In this document: positions 1 to 6,250 of the stretch, piece by piece
How positions within the stretch are numbered: position 1 is the stretch's first letter
How the letters are laid out: each line of letters opens with the position of its first letter
DNA from: Desulfobacterales bacterium
Lineage (GTDB): Bacteria > Desulfobacterota > Desulfobacteria > Desulfobacterales > ETH-SRB1
DNA: 6,525 nt
Assembly (NCBI GenBank): GCA_030669465.1
Contig: DAOVDN010000063.1
Location: 1 to 6,525, forward strand
Reading direction: 5' to 3'
Notes under the pieces: generated by a model
Seen by the model: only the letters and a program-made list of their open reading frames with translations
Told to the model about the DNA's origin: nothing
The model's database searches: none
Translations under genes and position numbers: made by a program

Positions 1-368
1 CCACAAAAGCTCACTTCCGCCCCCATACGGGCCAGGACAGCTTGAGTTAGTTTCTGCCTGGTAGCACGGACCAGGAGGCCGTTCTCATCCAGCGCAAATC
101 CGTTTCCCCTGTTCAGAAGGGAGAATACGCTTCCGTCCACAACCGCAGCGCGAAATTCCTCAACAAGGTCGTAGACCAGCGTCGGCTTTCCGGGTTGATA
201 CGCATGCAGGAAACTTCCTGTTGGGGACGGTTTCCTCCCTTGTGACATGTAAACAGGTATTTGTGGGGCATCGAAATCCTCGTTCTGGAGCGAGGCAACC
301 GCGTTGCCGGATTTTCCGCCGACACGGACGGCTTGCTCCAAAAGTGCAACAAGTAATTCTCTTTTTGA
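1..368 (-). pseudogene. cas1: Cas1 C-terminal fragment (5'-truncated, runs off the left edge)
   Basis: Read on the - strand in the frame whose codons begin at coordinates divisible by 3, this stretch is open from just after a stop at 369-371 to the window edge. From about 220 downwards it reads like the C-terminal helical domain of Cas1, the CRISPR spacer integrase: 'FLHAYQPGKPTLVYDLVEEF', then a VVD...LLNRG segment and GLLVRATRQKL. The GKP(S/T)L..DL.EEFR block belongs to the Cas1 active-site region. The N-terminal beta domain and the usual 'NYGY' helix before FLH are missing. The part at 221-368 (LLVALLEQAVRVGGKSGN...IPVYMSQGRK) does not align convincingly to Cas1 by eye. The only in-frame ATG (codon at 246-248) would give a protein without the first domain. 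The reading preceding the stop at 369-371 is open in another frame across an A-run (about 359-366), so a frameshift is possible. The fragment is GC-richer than the rest of the window, which suggests transfer. No CRISPR repeats or other cas genes are visible. It is most likely a decayed gene; an assembly error or an unusual Cas1 is possible. Confidence 0.7.
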
Positions 369-506
369 TCACATACCAGGGAACCATGCCGAAAGGCTTC
401 AATACGAAAGATTTGTTTAATAGAATTTATTTAAGCGTTATTTGTGTAAATTCGTGTTCATTCGTGGCTAAGCAATTACTGTTGTTTTAGTTGCGGAGCA
501 GGAAAT
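369..506. other. AT-rich spacer before rnpA; no rpmH
   Basis: This spacer separates the Cas1 fragment from rnpA. It carries no reading frame resembling ribosomal protein L34, whose gene (rpmH) normally lies immediately upstream of rnpA. It contains a GTG-rich repeat at 444-467. A promoter for the rnpA block should lie here, but only weak matches are visible (for example TTCAAT at 399-404 and TAGAAT at 421-426, 16 bp apart), so I do not assign one. Confidence 0.5.
444..467. repeat. GTG-rich intergenic repeat fragment
   Basis: The sequence gtgtaaattcgtgttcattc followed by gtgg is built from tandem 'ttcgtg' units. It resembles the units in the inverted repeat at 5346-5383. Repeats of this style are familiar from intergenic regions of several bacterial groups, including deltaproteobacteria. 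This copy has no matching inverted arm nearby, so it is probably a partial copy. Confidence 0.45.
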
Positions 507-863
507 ATGAATTTTTTTTCCTTTACCAGGGCAGATAGAATTTTGAAACGTTCCGAATTTCTTCGATTATCGAGATTGGGAACAAAGCTTCACAATAAGC
601 ACTTTATCGCTATATTTTGTGCGGGTCGGTTCGAAAGAACGCGCCTTGGTGTTACCGTAAGCAGAAGGGTTGGAAACGCTGCAACACGCAACAGGATCAA
701 ACGTTTTTCTCGTGAATATTTCCGGTTGAACAAGCATAATATCAAAGGTTGCTGGGATATAAATATAATAGCCAAGAAAGAGGCCGCAAACCTAACACCA
801 GACCAGGTTTTTTTGTCCCTGCAAAACATTTTTGGTAGAATATCGGAGGATTCTGATCATTAA
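507..863 (+). CDS. rnpA: Ribonuclease P protein component
   Basis: RnpA is the small basic protein that binds the catalytic RNase P RNA and helps it remove the 5' leader from precursor tRNAs in the cytoplasm. The 118-residue length is typical. The family signature is clear: residues 52-73 hold [15 protein letters not shown] and the following REYF, that is, the RNR motif (61-63) in the RNA-binding helix. The N-terminus ([16 protein letters not shown]) is also standard for the family. The ATG at 507 is preceded by GGAGCAGG at 495-502, a good ribosome-binding site at suitable spacing, and no longer version is needed. The gene starts the rnpA-yidD-yidC-jag-mnmE block, and its 3' end overlaps the yidD reading frame, which implies cotranscription and probably coupled translation. 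The usual upstream partner rpmH is missing from this window. Confidence 0.97.
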   Translation: MNFFSFTRADRILKRSEFLRLSRLGTKLHNKHFIAIFCAGRFERTRLGVTVSRRVGNAATRNRIKRFSREYFRLNKHNIKGCWDINIIAKKEAANLTPDQVFLSLQNIFGRISEDSDH

Positions 864-1080
864 AAAAACTTTCTTAAAACCTGTCTTATTTCTTATAAGG
901 TTATATCAATATACACTGTCTCCTGTTTTAGGCCCCACATGTCGCTTTTACCCAACCTGTTCTGATTATGCTTATCAAGCTGTTTTGCGTTATGGTCTGC
1001 TTAAAGGGTTATTTCTGTCTTTAAAGAGAATTCTGCGATGTCATCCTTTTAATCCAGGTGGAATTGATCCGGTTCCTTAG
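832..1080 (+). CDS. yidD: Membrane protein insertion efficiency factor YidD
   Basis: YidD is a small inner-membrane-associated protein that assists YidC-dependent insertion. The family hallmarks are all present. In 82-residue numbering they are [10 protein letters not shown] (22-31), [11 protein letters not shown] with Cys37 and Cys43, YGLLKG (54-59), and the C-terminal RCHPFNPGG with Cys70, followed by DPVP. The start is uncertain. The given start is TTG at 832, the only standard start codon in the open frame, but it has no visible ribosome-binding site. A strong GGAGG lies inside the frame at 845-849, about 9 nt before ATT at 859, where a normal-length family member would begin ([11 protein letters not shown]...). 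No ATG, GTG or TTG is available there, so a rare ATT start giving 74 residues is plausible. Either way the gene overlaps the end of rnpA (stop 861-863). Identity is certain and the start is not. Confidence 0.95.
   Translation: MVEYRRILIIKKTFLKPVLFLIRLYQYTLSPVLGPTCRFYPTCSDYAYQAVLRYGLLKGLFLSLKRILRCHPFNPGGIDPVP
845..849 (+). promoter_or_regulatory. Shine-Dalgarno site pointing to a non-AUG yidD start
   Basis: GGAGG lies within the last codons of rnpA. Downstream, in the yidD frame, the codons are ATT (850), CTG (853), ATC (856) and ATT (859). Normal spacing favours ATT at 859, overlapping the rnpA stop. Use of this start is inference; ATT starts are known but rare (infC is the classic case). 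Confidence 0.5.
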
Positions 1081-1244
1081 GACTCGTCCAGAAACAAGCC
1101 GGGCATTTTTTTATGGAACAAAACTGTCAGTTTGGTTTTTTACCCTCCTTTTGCGCAAACCCTAAGATATCCACAGGATGAAAAACTATCATGTTAAACT
1201 GTCTAAAAATAGCCGAACTATTACTTGAATTTTAGGAGAGAGGT
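1081..1244. other. yidD-yidC intergenic region
   Basis: This 164-bp gap is long for the usually compact block. It holds a weak hairpin, AAACT-GTC-AGTTT at about 1121-1133, followed by GGTTTTTT, which might act as a weak terminator or attenuator. It also holds a purine-rich ribosome-binding site (AGGAGAGAGG, about 1233-1242) for yidC. A separate promoter for yidC is possible, but no clear -35/-10 pair is visible. Confidence 0.35.
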
Positions 1245-2903
1245 ATGGAACAACGTCGATTATTTATAGCTATCGCTCTTTCTTTTCTTGTGTTTTTTGC
1301 ATGGGAAGCTTTCTTTGTTGAGAGAAAACCGGTTGAGGAGCCAAAGCAAATCCTGGAATCTCAACAGGCAATAAAGGAAGAGCCGATTAAAAAAGATTTT
1401 AAGACAAAGATAATCGAAGAGGAGCGTTTATATAAAGATGATTCTCTGCGGCCTATTCGAAAACCGAGAACTATTACCGTAAATTCACCCTTTTATTCGG
1501 TGCGGATTTCTGAAGAAGGGGCTGTATTTAATAGTTTTGTCCTGAAGAATTACAGGGAGAGAGTAGAGAGCGATTCGCCCTTAAAAGAAATAATATCTCA
1601 AGATATCCATACCGGAACAGTCGGGCTTGGGTTTGCAGGCAACAGTTTTCCCGGGCTGGAGGATGCGCTTTTTTTAGCAAGCGGCACGCCTGATTTTGTA
1701 GATATTTACGATAAACCTGAAGAGATCTCTTTTTCCTGGGTGTCCCCTCAAGGAGTAATTATTGAAAAGAAGTTTTTGTTTTCTCCTGAAACTTACGTGA
1801 TCGGACTCGACGTTACCATTAAAAATGGTTCTGATCGAACCATTCATGACAATCTGACGCTTTCTCTGGTTAAAGATATTCCCAAAACAAAAGGTATGTA
1901 TGGTTTTGAAGGGCCGAGTGCCCTAATAAACAATGAGCTTGAGCAGATAAAAATAAAGAAGATAGAGGATAAAAATATATATACCGGAAAGGTGACATGG
2001 ATTGCCGTTCAAGACCGTTATTTCATGTCGAGCATAATACCCGAAATGCCTGTTGAAGCGAGCATGCGACTTTTTCTTAAACAAAACAGCATACTGGAGA
2101 GCCAGTATGTGCAGCCGGTAAGTGTGATCAACCCAGGAACCCAGCATGTTTTTAAGTATAAACTTTTCTTTGGTCCCAAGAGCACAAAAGTTTTAAACAA
2201 AGTCGATTATGATCTGGACAAGGCAATCAATTTCGGCATGTTTGATATTATTGCCAAACCATGCCTGTGGATAATGAATTTTCTGCACGATCGCTTTATT
2301 CCTAATTATGGTATCGCCATTATTATTTTAACAATATTTACCAAAATCGTTCTCTGGCCACTTGGAACCAAAAGTTATAAGTCCATGTCTGAAATGAAAA
2401 AGATTCAGCCGTTGATGGTGGAGATCAAAGAAAAATATAAGGGTGATAAGAAAAAAATTAGTGAGGAGACTATGGGGTTGTATAAAACATACAAAGTAAA
2501 CCCCGTAAGCGGATGTCTTCCTATGATTGTCCAGATTCCGGTATTTTTCGCTCTTTATCGGATGTTGTATGAAGCCATAGAGTTAAGACACGCTCCTTTT
2601 TTCGGATGGATTGTTGACCTGTCTGCTCCGGATCGCCTTTTGAGGTTTGGTTTTTCCGTTCCTTTTATGCAACCGCCATACGGAATTCCGGTTCTAACAA
2701 TTATTATGGGAGGCACCATGTTTCTGCAGCAGAAAATGTCTCCCCCTCCAGGAGACCCTATGCAGGCCAAGATGATGATGTTTATGCCGATTGTTTTTAC
2801 ATTAATTTTTATAAACTTTTCTTCCGGCCTTGTTTTATACTGGCTTATAAACAACATCCTTTCTATTGCGCAGCAGTATTACGTTACAAAGAAAACCGCT
2901 TAA
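1245..2903 (+). CDS. yidC: Membrane protein insertase YidC
   Basis: YidC inserts and folds inner-membrane proteins, alone or with SecYEG. The 552-residue length and the layout are those of Gram-negative YidC. There is an N-terminal membrane anchor (residues about 5-24, starting MEQRRLFIAIAL), a charged linker, and a large beta-rich periplasmic domain (about 75-330). The conserved five-helix core follows: a helix at about 353-372, a cytoplasmic coiled hairpin rich in Lys and Glu (about 375-420), GCLPMIVQIPVFFALYRML (423-441), GIPVLTIIMGG (480-490), and a hydrophobic C-terminal pair from 510 (MMMFMPIVFTLIF, ending near QQYYV). Lys367 sits where the hydrophilic groove usually has a conserved Arg (R366 in E. 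coli), five residues before the conserved Pro; it is a like-for-like positive charge. The C-tail after QQYYV is very short (TKKTA). The ATG at 1245 follows a good purine-rich ribosome-binding site. The jag gene follows after 13 bp. Confidence 0.98.
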   Translation: MEQRRLFIAIALSFLVFFAWEAFFVERKPVEEPKQILESQQAIKEEPIKKDFKTKIIEEERLYKDDSLRPIRKPRTITVNSPFYSVRISEEGAVFNSFVLKNYRERVESDSPLKEIISQDIHTGTVGLGFAGNSFPGLEDALFLASGTPDFVDIYDKPEEISFSWVSPQGVIIEKKFLFSPETYVIGLDVTIKNGSDRTIHDNLTLSLVKDIPKTKGMYGFEGPSALINNELEQIKIKKIEDKNIYTGKVTWIAVQDRYFMSSIIPEMPVEASMRLFLKQNSILESQYVQPVSVINPGTQHVFKYKLFFGPKSTKVLNKVDYDLDKAINFGMFDIIAKPCLWIMNFLHDRFIPNYGIAIIILTIFTKIVLWPLGTKSYKSMSEMKKIQPLMVEIKEKYKGDKKKISEETMGLYKTYKVNPVSGCLPMIVQIPVFFALYRMLYEAIELRHAPFFGWIVDLSAPDRLLRFGFSVPFMQPPYGIPVLTIIMGGTMFLQQKMSPPPGDPMQAKMMMFMPIVFTLIFINFSSGLVLYWLINNILSIAQQYYVTKKTA

Positions 2904-2916
2904 TGACGGAGGTAAT

Positions 2917-3747
2917 ATGACGCCTTGTTTGGAGTTTGAGGAAAAAAATGTTGAAAAGGCGGTCAAAAAAGCTTGTGATGAGCTGAAGATATCCAAAGAA
3001 AAACTGAAATACGAGATTGTTTCTTATGGATCTACCGGTATTTTTGGGCTGGTTGGATTCAAGAAGGCGAAAATTCGCGTTGTCTCGCCTATGCCGACTC
3101 CGAAGCCTGAATCAGCTCCGGAAATTGCTTCTAAAAAGATGAACGATAAGCAGCAAAACAATGGTTCTCAGAAACAAACAGCGAAGGATAAATATTCATT
3201 AATACAAGCGGCTTTAGATGATAAAGAAATTTACACTCTTCCTGATAATTCTGTGGCCGATAATCCTGTGGATATTGGCAGAAATGTTTTGCAGCGTATA
3301 ATCGACTTAATAACCACAGATGCAACAATATCTGTTGAACAAAATTCGCATCGAATCCTGTTTAGTGTTGATGGAGGCAACCCTGCTGCTCTTATTGGAA
3401 AGCGCGGACAAGCCCTTGAAGCTATACAATATCTTGTTGAAAAAATTGTCAATAAGCACACCAAACAAAGAATTCGCGTACAGATAGATGTCGAAGGTTA
3501 TCTGGAAAATAGACGTGTCAGATTGCAAAAACTCGCCGGTCGCCTTGCGGAAAAGGCAAAACATACCGGGAAATCCGTGGCAATCGGGCAAATGAACGCC
3601 CATGACAGAAGAATAGTTCATCTTGCTTTAAGGAATGATAGTGGTGTCAGGACCCAGAGCGTTGGGAATGGTTTTTTAAAGAAGCTGGTGATATTTCCAA
3701 GGAAAAATTCTTCTCGAAAGAAAAAGCAAAACGAGAGAAACGGGTGA
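2917..3747 (+). CDS. jag: Jag/KhpB-type RNA-binding protein (Jag_N-KH-R3H)
   Basis: This is the RNA-binding protein normally encoded next to yidC (Jag, SpoIIIJ-associated; called KhpB in Gram-positives, where it partners KhpA and affects cell division and envelope synthesis). The 276 residues carry three parts. A Jag_N domain (about 1-53) contains YGSTGIFGLVGFKKAKI. A low-complexity linker (about 54-120) is rich in Lys, Gln, Pro and Ser. A KH domain has its GxxG loop as GKRG at 161-164, and a C-terminal R3H domain has Arg231 and His235 in DRRIVHLAL. The ATG at 2917 is chosen because GGAGG (2908-2912) lies just before it and translation begins directly with the Jag_N domain. Longer in-frame versions would run back into yidC. 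Its stop (TGA 3745-3747) overlaps a possible GTG start of mnmE. The target RNAs cannot be read from sequence. Confidence 0.95.
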   Translation: MTPCLEFEEKNVEKAVKKACDELKISKEKLKYEIVSYGSTGIFGLVGFKKAKIRVVSPMPTPKPESAPEIASKKMNDKQQNNGSQKQTAKDKYSLIQAALDDKEIYTLPDNSVADNPVDIGRNVLQRIIDLITTDATISVEQNSHRILFSVDGGNPAALIGKRGQALEAIQYLVEKIVNKHTKQRIRVQIDVEGYLENRRVRLQKLAGRLAEKAKHTGKSVAIGQMNAHDRRIVHLALRNDSGVRTQSVGNGFLKKLVIFPRKNSSRKKKQNERNG

Positions 3748-3774
3748 GTCTGTTTGAGTTTAGAATTCGTCTAT

Positions 3775-3823
3775 CCTCTCCCCGATTGTTCTACTCTCTC
3801 AATTCCTCCCGCCAGAGGAGAGG
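3775..3823 (+). promoter_or_regulatory. Possible hairpin hiding the mnmE ribosome-binding site
   Basis: CCTCTCC at 3775-3781 is exactly complementary to GGAGAGG at 3817-3823, which is the only purine-rich ribosome-binding site before the ATG at 3837. Further pyrimidine tracts (CTCTCTC near 3794, CCTC at 3805-3808) could pair with the same site. Such pairing could tune mnmE translation. This is inference from complementarity only. Confidence 0.3.
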
Positions 3824-3836
3824 CTTTACGCAACAC

Positions 3837-5276
3837 ATGAATCCAGCACCCAGCAGCCGCCTTCAAATGAACGGTTCTACTATTGCCGCAATAGCCACGC
3901 CGGTAGGCAGTGGTGGTATCGGCATTATCAGGATTTCCGGCCAGGACGCCCTGTCAATTGCTTCGAGCATTTTTCAAAGATTGCATCCTTCATCCCCACC
4001 TGGTCGCTTTGGGCGAGAGCGAGGATGTTTTAAATCCTACCGCCTTTATCATGGATATATTGTCGATCCTGAAAACCAGCGGGTTCTTGACGAGGTTCTT
4101 CTCGCAGTTATGATGGCCCCCAATTCATATACCAGGGAAGATGTTGTAGAAATACAGGCACATTGCGGTCCCGTTGTGCTAAGCTCTATTCTGGAGCTGG
4201 TGTTAAAAAGTGGCGCCAGGCTTGCCGAACCGGGCGAGTTTACAAAACGGGCTTACATCAACGGCCGCATAGATCTGACACAGGCTGAGGCCGTTATTGA
4301 TGTTATAAATGCGAAGACCAATAAATCTCTCGAAATTGCTGCTGCCCAGATAAAGGGTAACATGAGGACGAGCGTTGAAACAATAAGGGATTCACTGCTC
4401 CATATTCTGACCGAAATAGAAGCAGCTATAGATTTTCCGGATGATGTTGGAGAAATCGTTGATACTGATACGGCTATTGAGGTCATTCAGAGCAAGGTTG
4501 TTGATACATTAAAAAGTCTTATTAACCGATATAAAAATGCTCATGTTTTAAGAGACGGTCTCAAGGTGGTTATTGCCGGCAAACCTAATGTCGGCAAATC
4601 GAGTCTTATGAACTGCTTGCTCCAAAAGGATCGCGTTATTGTTACTTCCATACCGGGAACTACGAGGGATTTAATCGAGGATACTTTAAACATTCGCGGT
4701 ATCCCTGTTACTATTACGGATACAGCCGGCCTGCACGAAACAGATGATCCGGTTGAAGTTATGGGAATAAAAAAGACTCGCGAATATATAAATAATTCTG
4801 ATCTGGTTCTTTTTATGGTCGATGCGAGCTGTCCTTTAACGAGCGAGGACTATAAAATATATGAAAAAATCAATGGCAGGGGCTTGATACTTGTTATAAA
4901 CAAGTCAGACCTTGTTGATGATGAATTTAACCTTGATATTCCCGACGATTGGGTTAAAATACCAAGAATAAAAATATCAGCTCTTTATAACAGGGGGCTC
5001 GACCCTCTTAAAGACTTAATTGCAAAAGTTTCTCTGCATGAAGGCGATTTCGATGCTGGAAATACGATCATTCCCAACTTAAGGCACAAGCTTGCTCTTG
5101 ATCGAAGCCTTTTGGCCGCTTCTTCCGCTGTTGAAGGAATAAGGGCCGGCACGCCCTTTGAGTTGATCGCCATCGATATTAAGGAAGCTATTGACTGCCT
5201 TGATGAAATTACCGGTGCGGCCATTAATGAAGATGTGATAGATCAAATATTCAGCAGATTCTGTATTGGAAAATAA
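3837..5276 (+). CDS. mnmE: tRNA uridine-5-carboxymethylaminomethyl modification GTPase MnmE
   Basis: MnmE (TrmE) works with MnmG to modify the wobble uridine of several tRNAs, using GTP and a folate-bound one-carbon unit. With this start it has 479 residues, near the E. coli length of 454. In order there is the N-terminal TrmE domain opening with TIAAIATPVGSGGIGIIRISG-like sequence, a helical region with EPGEFTKRAYINGRIDLTQAEAV, and an inserted G domain. The G domain has P-loop GKPNVGKS (248-255), TTRD (275-278), DTAG (295-298), NKSD (355-358) and a following ISAL. The C-terminal helices end in CIGK (476-479), the catalytic Cys motif. The start is uncertain. The open frame reaches back to GTG 3744, overlapping the jag stop, but residues from there look unrelated to the family. 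ATG 3837 has GAGGAGAGG about 13 nt upstream. ATG 3867 gives the most family-like N-terminus (MNGSTIAAIATP) but has no ribosome-binding site. Confidence 0.97.
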   Translation: MNPAPSSRLQMNGSTIAAIATPVGSGGIGIIRISGQDALSIASSIFQRLHPSSPPGRFGRERGCFKSYRLYHGYIVDPENQRVLDEVLLAVMMAPNSYTREDVVEIQAHCGPVVLSSILELVLKSGARLAEPGEFTKRAYINGRIDLTQAEAVIDVINAKTNKSLEIAAAQIKGNMRTSVETIRDSLLHILTEIEAAIDFPDDVGEIVDTDTAIEVIQSKVVDTLKSLINRYKNAHVLRDGLKVVIAGKPNVGKSSLMNCLLQKDRVIVTSIPGTTRDLIEDTLNIRGIPVTITDTAGLHETDDPVEVMGIKKTREYINNSDLVLFMVDASCPLTSEDYKIYEKINGRGLILVINKSDLVDDEFNLDIPDDWVKIPRIKISALYNRGLDPLKDLIAKVSLHEGDFDAGNTIIPNLRHKLALDRSLLAASSAVEGIRAGTPFELIAIDIKEAIDCLDEITGAAINEDVIDQIFSRFCIGK

Positions 5277-5287
5277 TACAAAGAACT

Positions 5288-5383
5288 ATCACGAAAGCAC
5301 GAAAGATTGAAAACACGAAAAAATGTTAGCAACTTGATTTTCGGATTTTATTTCGTGTTTTCGCACCTTCGTGTTTTCGTGAT
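5288..5383. repeat. Large imperfect inverted repeat of 'cacgaaa' units
   Basis: The left arm, 5288-5320, and the reverse complement of the right arm, 5351-5383, match at 28 of 33 positions by eye, with a loop of about 30 nt. Both arms are made of short units (cacgaaa / tttcgtg), so each arm is itself repetitive. The transcript would form a long, GC-poor stem just after the mnmE stop. It could act as a 3' processing or stability element or a weak terminator, or it could simply be a mobile intergenic repeat. There is no U-run directly after the stem, so it is not a classical intrinsic terminator. Related units occur at 444-467. Confidence 0.75.
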
Positions 5384-5443
5384 TAATTTTGAATAGTTTC
5401 CTAACCGCACAGATAGAACTTTTTGAAAAGTTATGGAAAATAA

Positions 5444-5459
5444 TGTTTCACGTGAAACG
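5444..5459. other. parS-like ParB binding site
   Basis: tgtttcacgtgaaacg contains the perfect 14-bp palindrome GTTTCACGTGAAAC (5445-5458) and matches the widely conserved chromosomal parS consensus TGTTTCACGTGAAACA at 15 of 16 positions. ParB/Spo0J binds such sites, spreads along DNA and loads condensin for origin segregation. parS sites cluster near oriC, often in the mnmE-mnmG-parAB neighbourhood, which agrees with this gene context. It lies 17 bp before the start codon of the next gene, close to that gene's promoter and ribosome-binding region. No parB is in the window, so function is inferred from sequence match and location. Confidence 0.88.
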
Positions 5460-5476
5460 TTCGGAGGAGTTAGATT

Positions 5477-6187
5477 ATGGATATAGATTTTACACCTTTT
5501 TTTAAGAAATACGAAGAAGTTTCAGCAATGGCGGATGGAGTGTTTGAGCGCGTAAAAAAGGAGCATCCAGAATGTGTAAAATGCAAAACCGGGTGCTGTG
5601 ACTGTTGCTATGCTTTGTTTGATCTTACACTGATCGAAGCACTATATGTAAATTATCATTTTAAAAAGACTTTTAAGGGAAAGGAAAGAGACAGGCTAAT
5701 TGATAAATCCAATATAGCCGATCGGGAAGTACACAGGATTAAGAAAAAAGCAAATAAAGATCTGGAGGCCGGAAAGAAAGAGGATGAAATATTGATGGAA
5801 ATGGCAAGAGCACGTATAAGGTGTCCCCTTCTTAACGAAGAGGATATGTGTAACCTTTATGAATATCGGCCAATAACGTGCAGGCTTTACGGAATACCGC
5901 TATCCATAGGAGGAGTCAGTCATACCTGTGGAAAGTCGGGTTTTGTTGAAGGTAAACAGTATCCTACGGTTAAGCTGGATATAATTCAAAGCAAACTTTA
6001 CGAGATATCCGCTGAACTTGTAAAAGAAATTAAGTCCAGATACGTAAAAATGGCGGATATGCTCGTACCGTTATCCATGGCTCTTCTTACCGATTATAAT
6101 GAAGAGTATCTTGGAATTTCGGACAAAGAGGCCGGCGCAAAAGAAAAAGGTAATAGTTCACCGGATGAAAAACATTTGACAGGATAA
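5477..6187 (+). CDS. YkgJ/UPF0153-like cysteine-cluster protein
   Basis: The 236-residue protein belongs by motif to the CxxCxxCC (YkgJ, UPF0153) family, thought to bind zinc or an iron-sulfur cluster; the biochemical role is not established. The N-terminal cluster has Cys33, 36, 40, 41, 43 and 44 (CVKCKTGCCDCC). The second half of the site is RCPLLNEEDMCNLYEYRPITCRLYG with Cys116, 125 and 135, plus Cys151 (SHTCGKSG). Between them, residues about 63-110 are strongly charged and Lys/Glu-rich, probably helical and possibly coiled coil. There is no signal peptide or membrane segment, so it is likely cytoplasmic. The ATG at 5477 follows GGAGGAG (5463-5469). The last 12 residues (GNSSPDEKHLTG) and the stop are encoded inside an intergenic-type repeat (6150-6223), so the native C-terminus has probably been replaced or extended. 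It follows mnmE by 200 bp, with parS immediately upstream, so it is probably transcribed separately. Confidence 0.88.
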   Translation: MDIDFTPFFKKYEEVSAMADGVFERVKKEHPECVKCKTGCCDCCYALFDLTLIEALYVNYHFKKTFKGKERDRLIDKSNIADREVHRIKKKANKDLEAGKKEDEILMEMARARIRCPLLNEEDMCNLYEYRPITCRLYGIPLSIGGVSHTCGKSGFVEGKQYPTVKLDIIQSKLYEISAELVKEIKSRYVKMADMLVPLSMALLTDYNEEYLGISDKEAGAKEKGNSSPDEKHLTG

Positions 6188-6223
6188 CAGGATAGACATG
6201 ATATAAATCCAGTTAATCAAAAC
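6150..6223 (+). repeat. Direct repeat, copy 1 (ends the cysteine-cluster gene)
   Basis: This copy shares three blocks, in the same order and spacing, with 6318-6392: gtaatagttcacc (13/13, 6150-6162), tttgacaggat (11/11, 6175-6185) and aatcaaaac (9/9, 6215-6223). The middle has the 'caggat' units seen in common deltaproteobacterial intergenic repeats. It encodes the last codons and the stop of the gene that ends at 6187. Confidence 0.7.
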
Positions 6224-6250
6224 TGCTTATCATAACCTCAAGGAGGTAAT

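Larger units (their letters stand above)
5277..5476. other. Intergenic region after mnmE: inverted repeat plus parS
   Basis: In many genomes the region after mnmE holds mnmG, rsmG and the parAB genes. Here the 200-bp gap holds a large inverted repeat and a parS-like palindrome, and the next gene is a cysteine-cluster protein. No reading frame of note is visible, and none of the usual neighbours lies within the window. Confidence 0.6.

Noticed and set aside
1..368. CRISPR array next to the Cas1 fragment
   Set aside because: No regularly spaced direct repeats of CRISPR length occur anywhere in the window.
221..490. + strand open frame of 89 codons over the Cas1 fragment and spacer
   Set aside because: It is antisense to the Cas1-like frame, has no ribosome-binding site and shows no family motif.
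1121..1141. Hairpin followed by a T-run as an intrinsic terminator after yidD
   Set aside because: The stem is only 5 bp and AT-rich, too weak to call a terminator, so it is mentioned only in the intergenic entry.
1167..1175. ATATCCACA, an 8/9 match to the DnaA box TTATCCACA
   Set aside because: A single near match is expected by chance, and no cluster or AT-rich unwinding region accompanies it, so it does not support an origin inside the window.
1113..1181. Short + strand frame starting MEQNCQFGF between yidD and yidC
   Set aside because: It has only 22 codons, no ribosome-binding site and no recognisable sequence.
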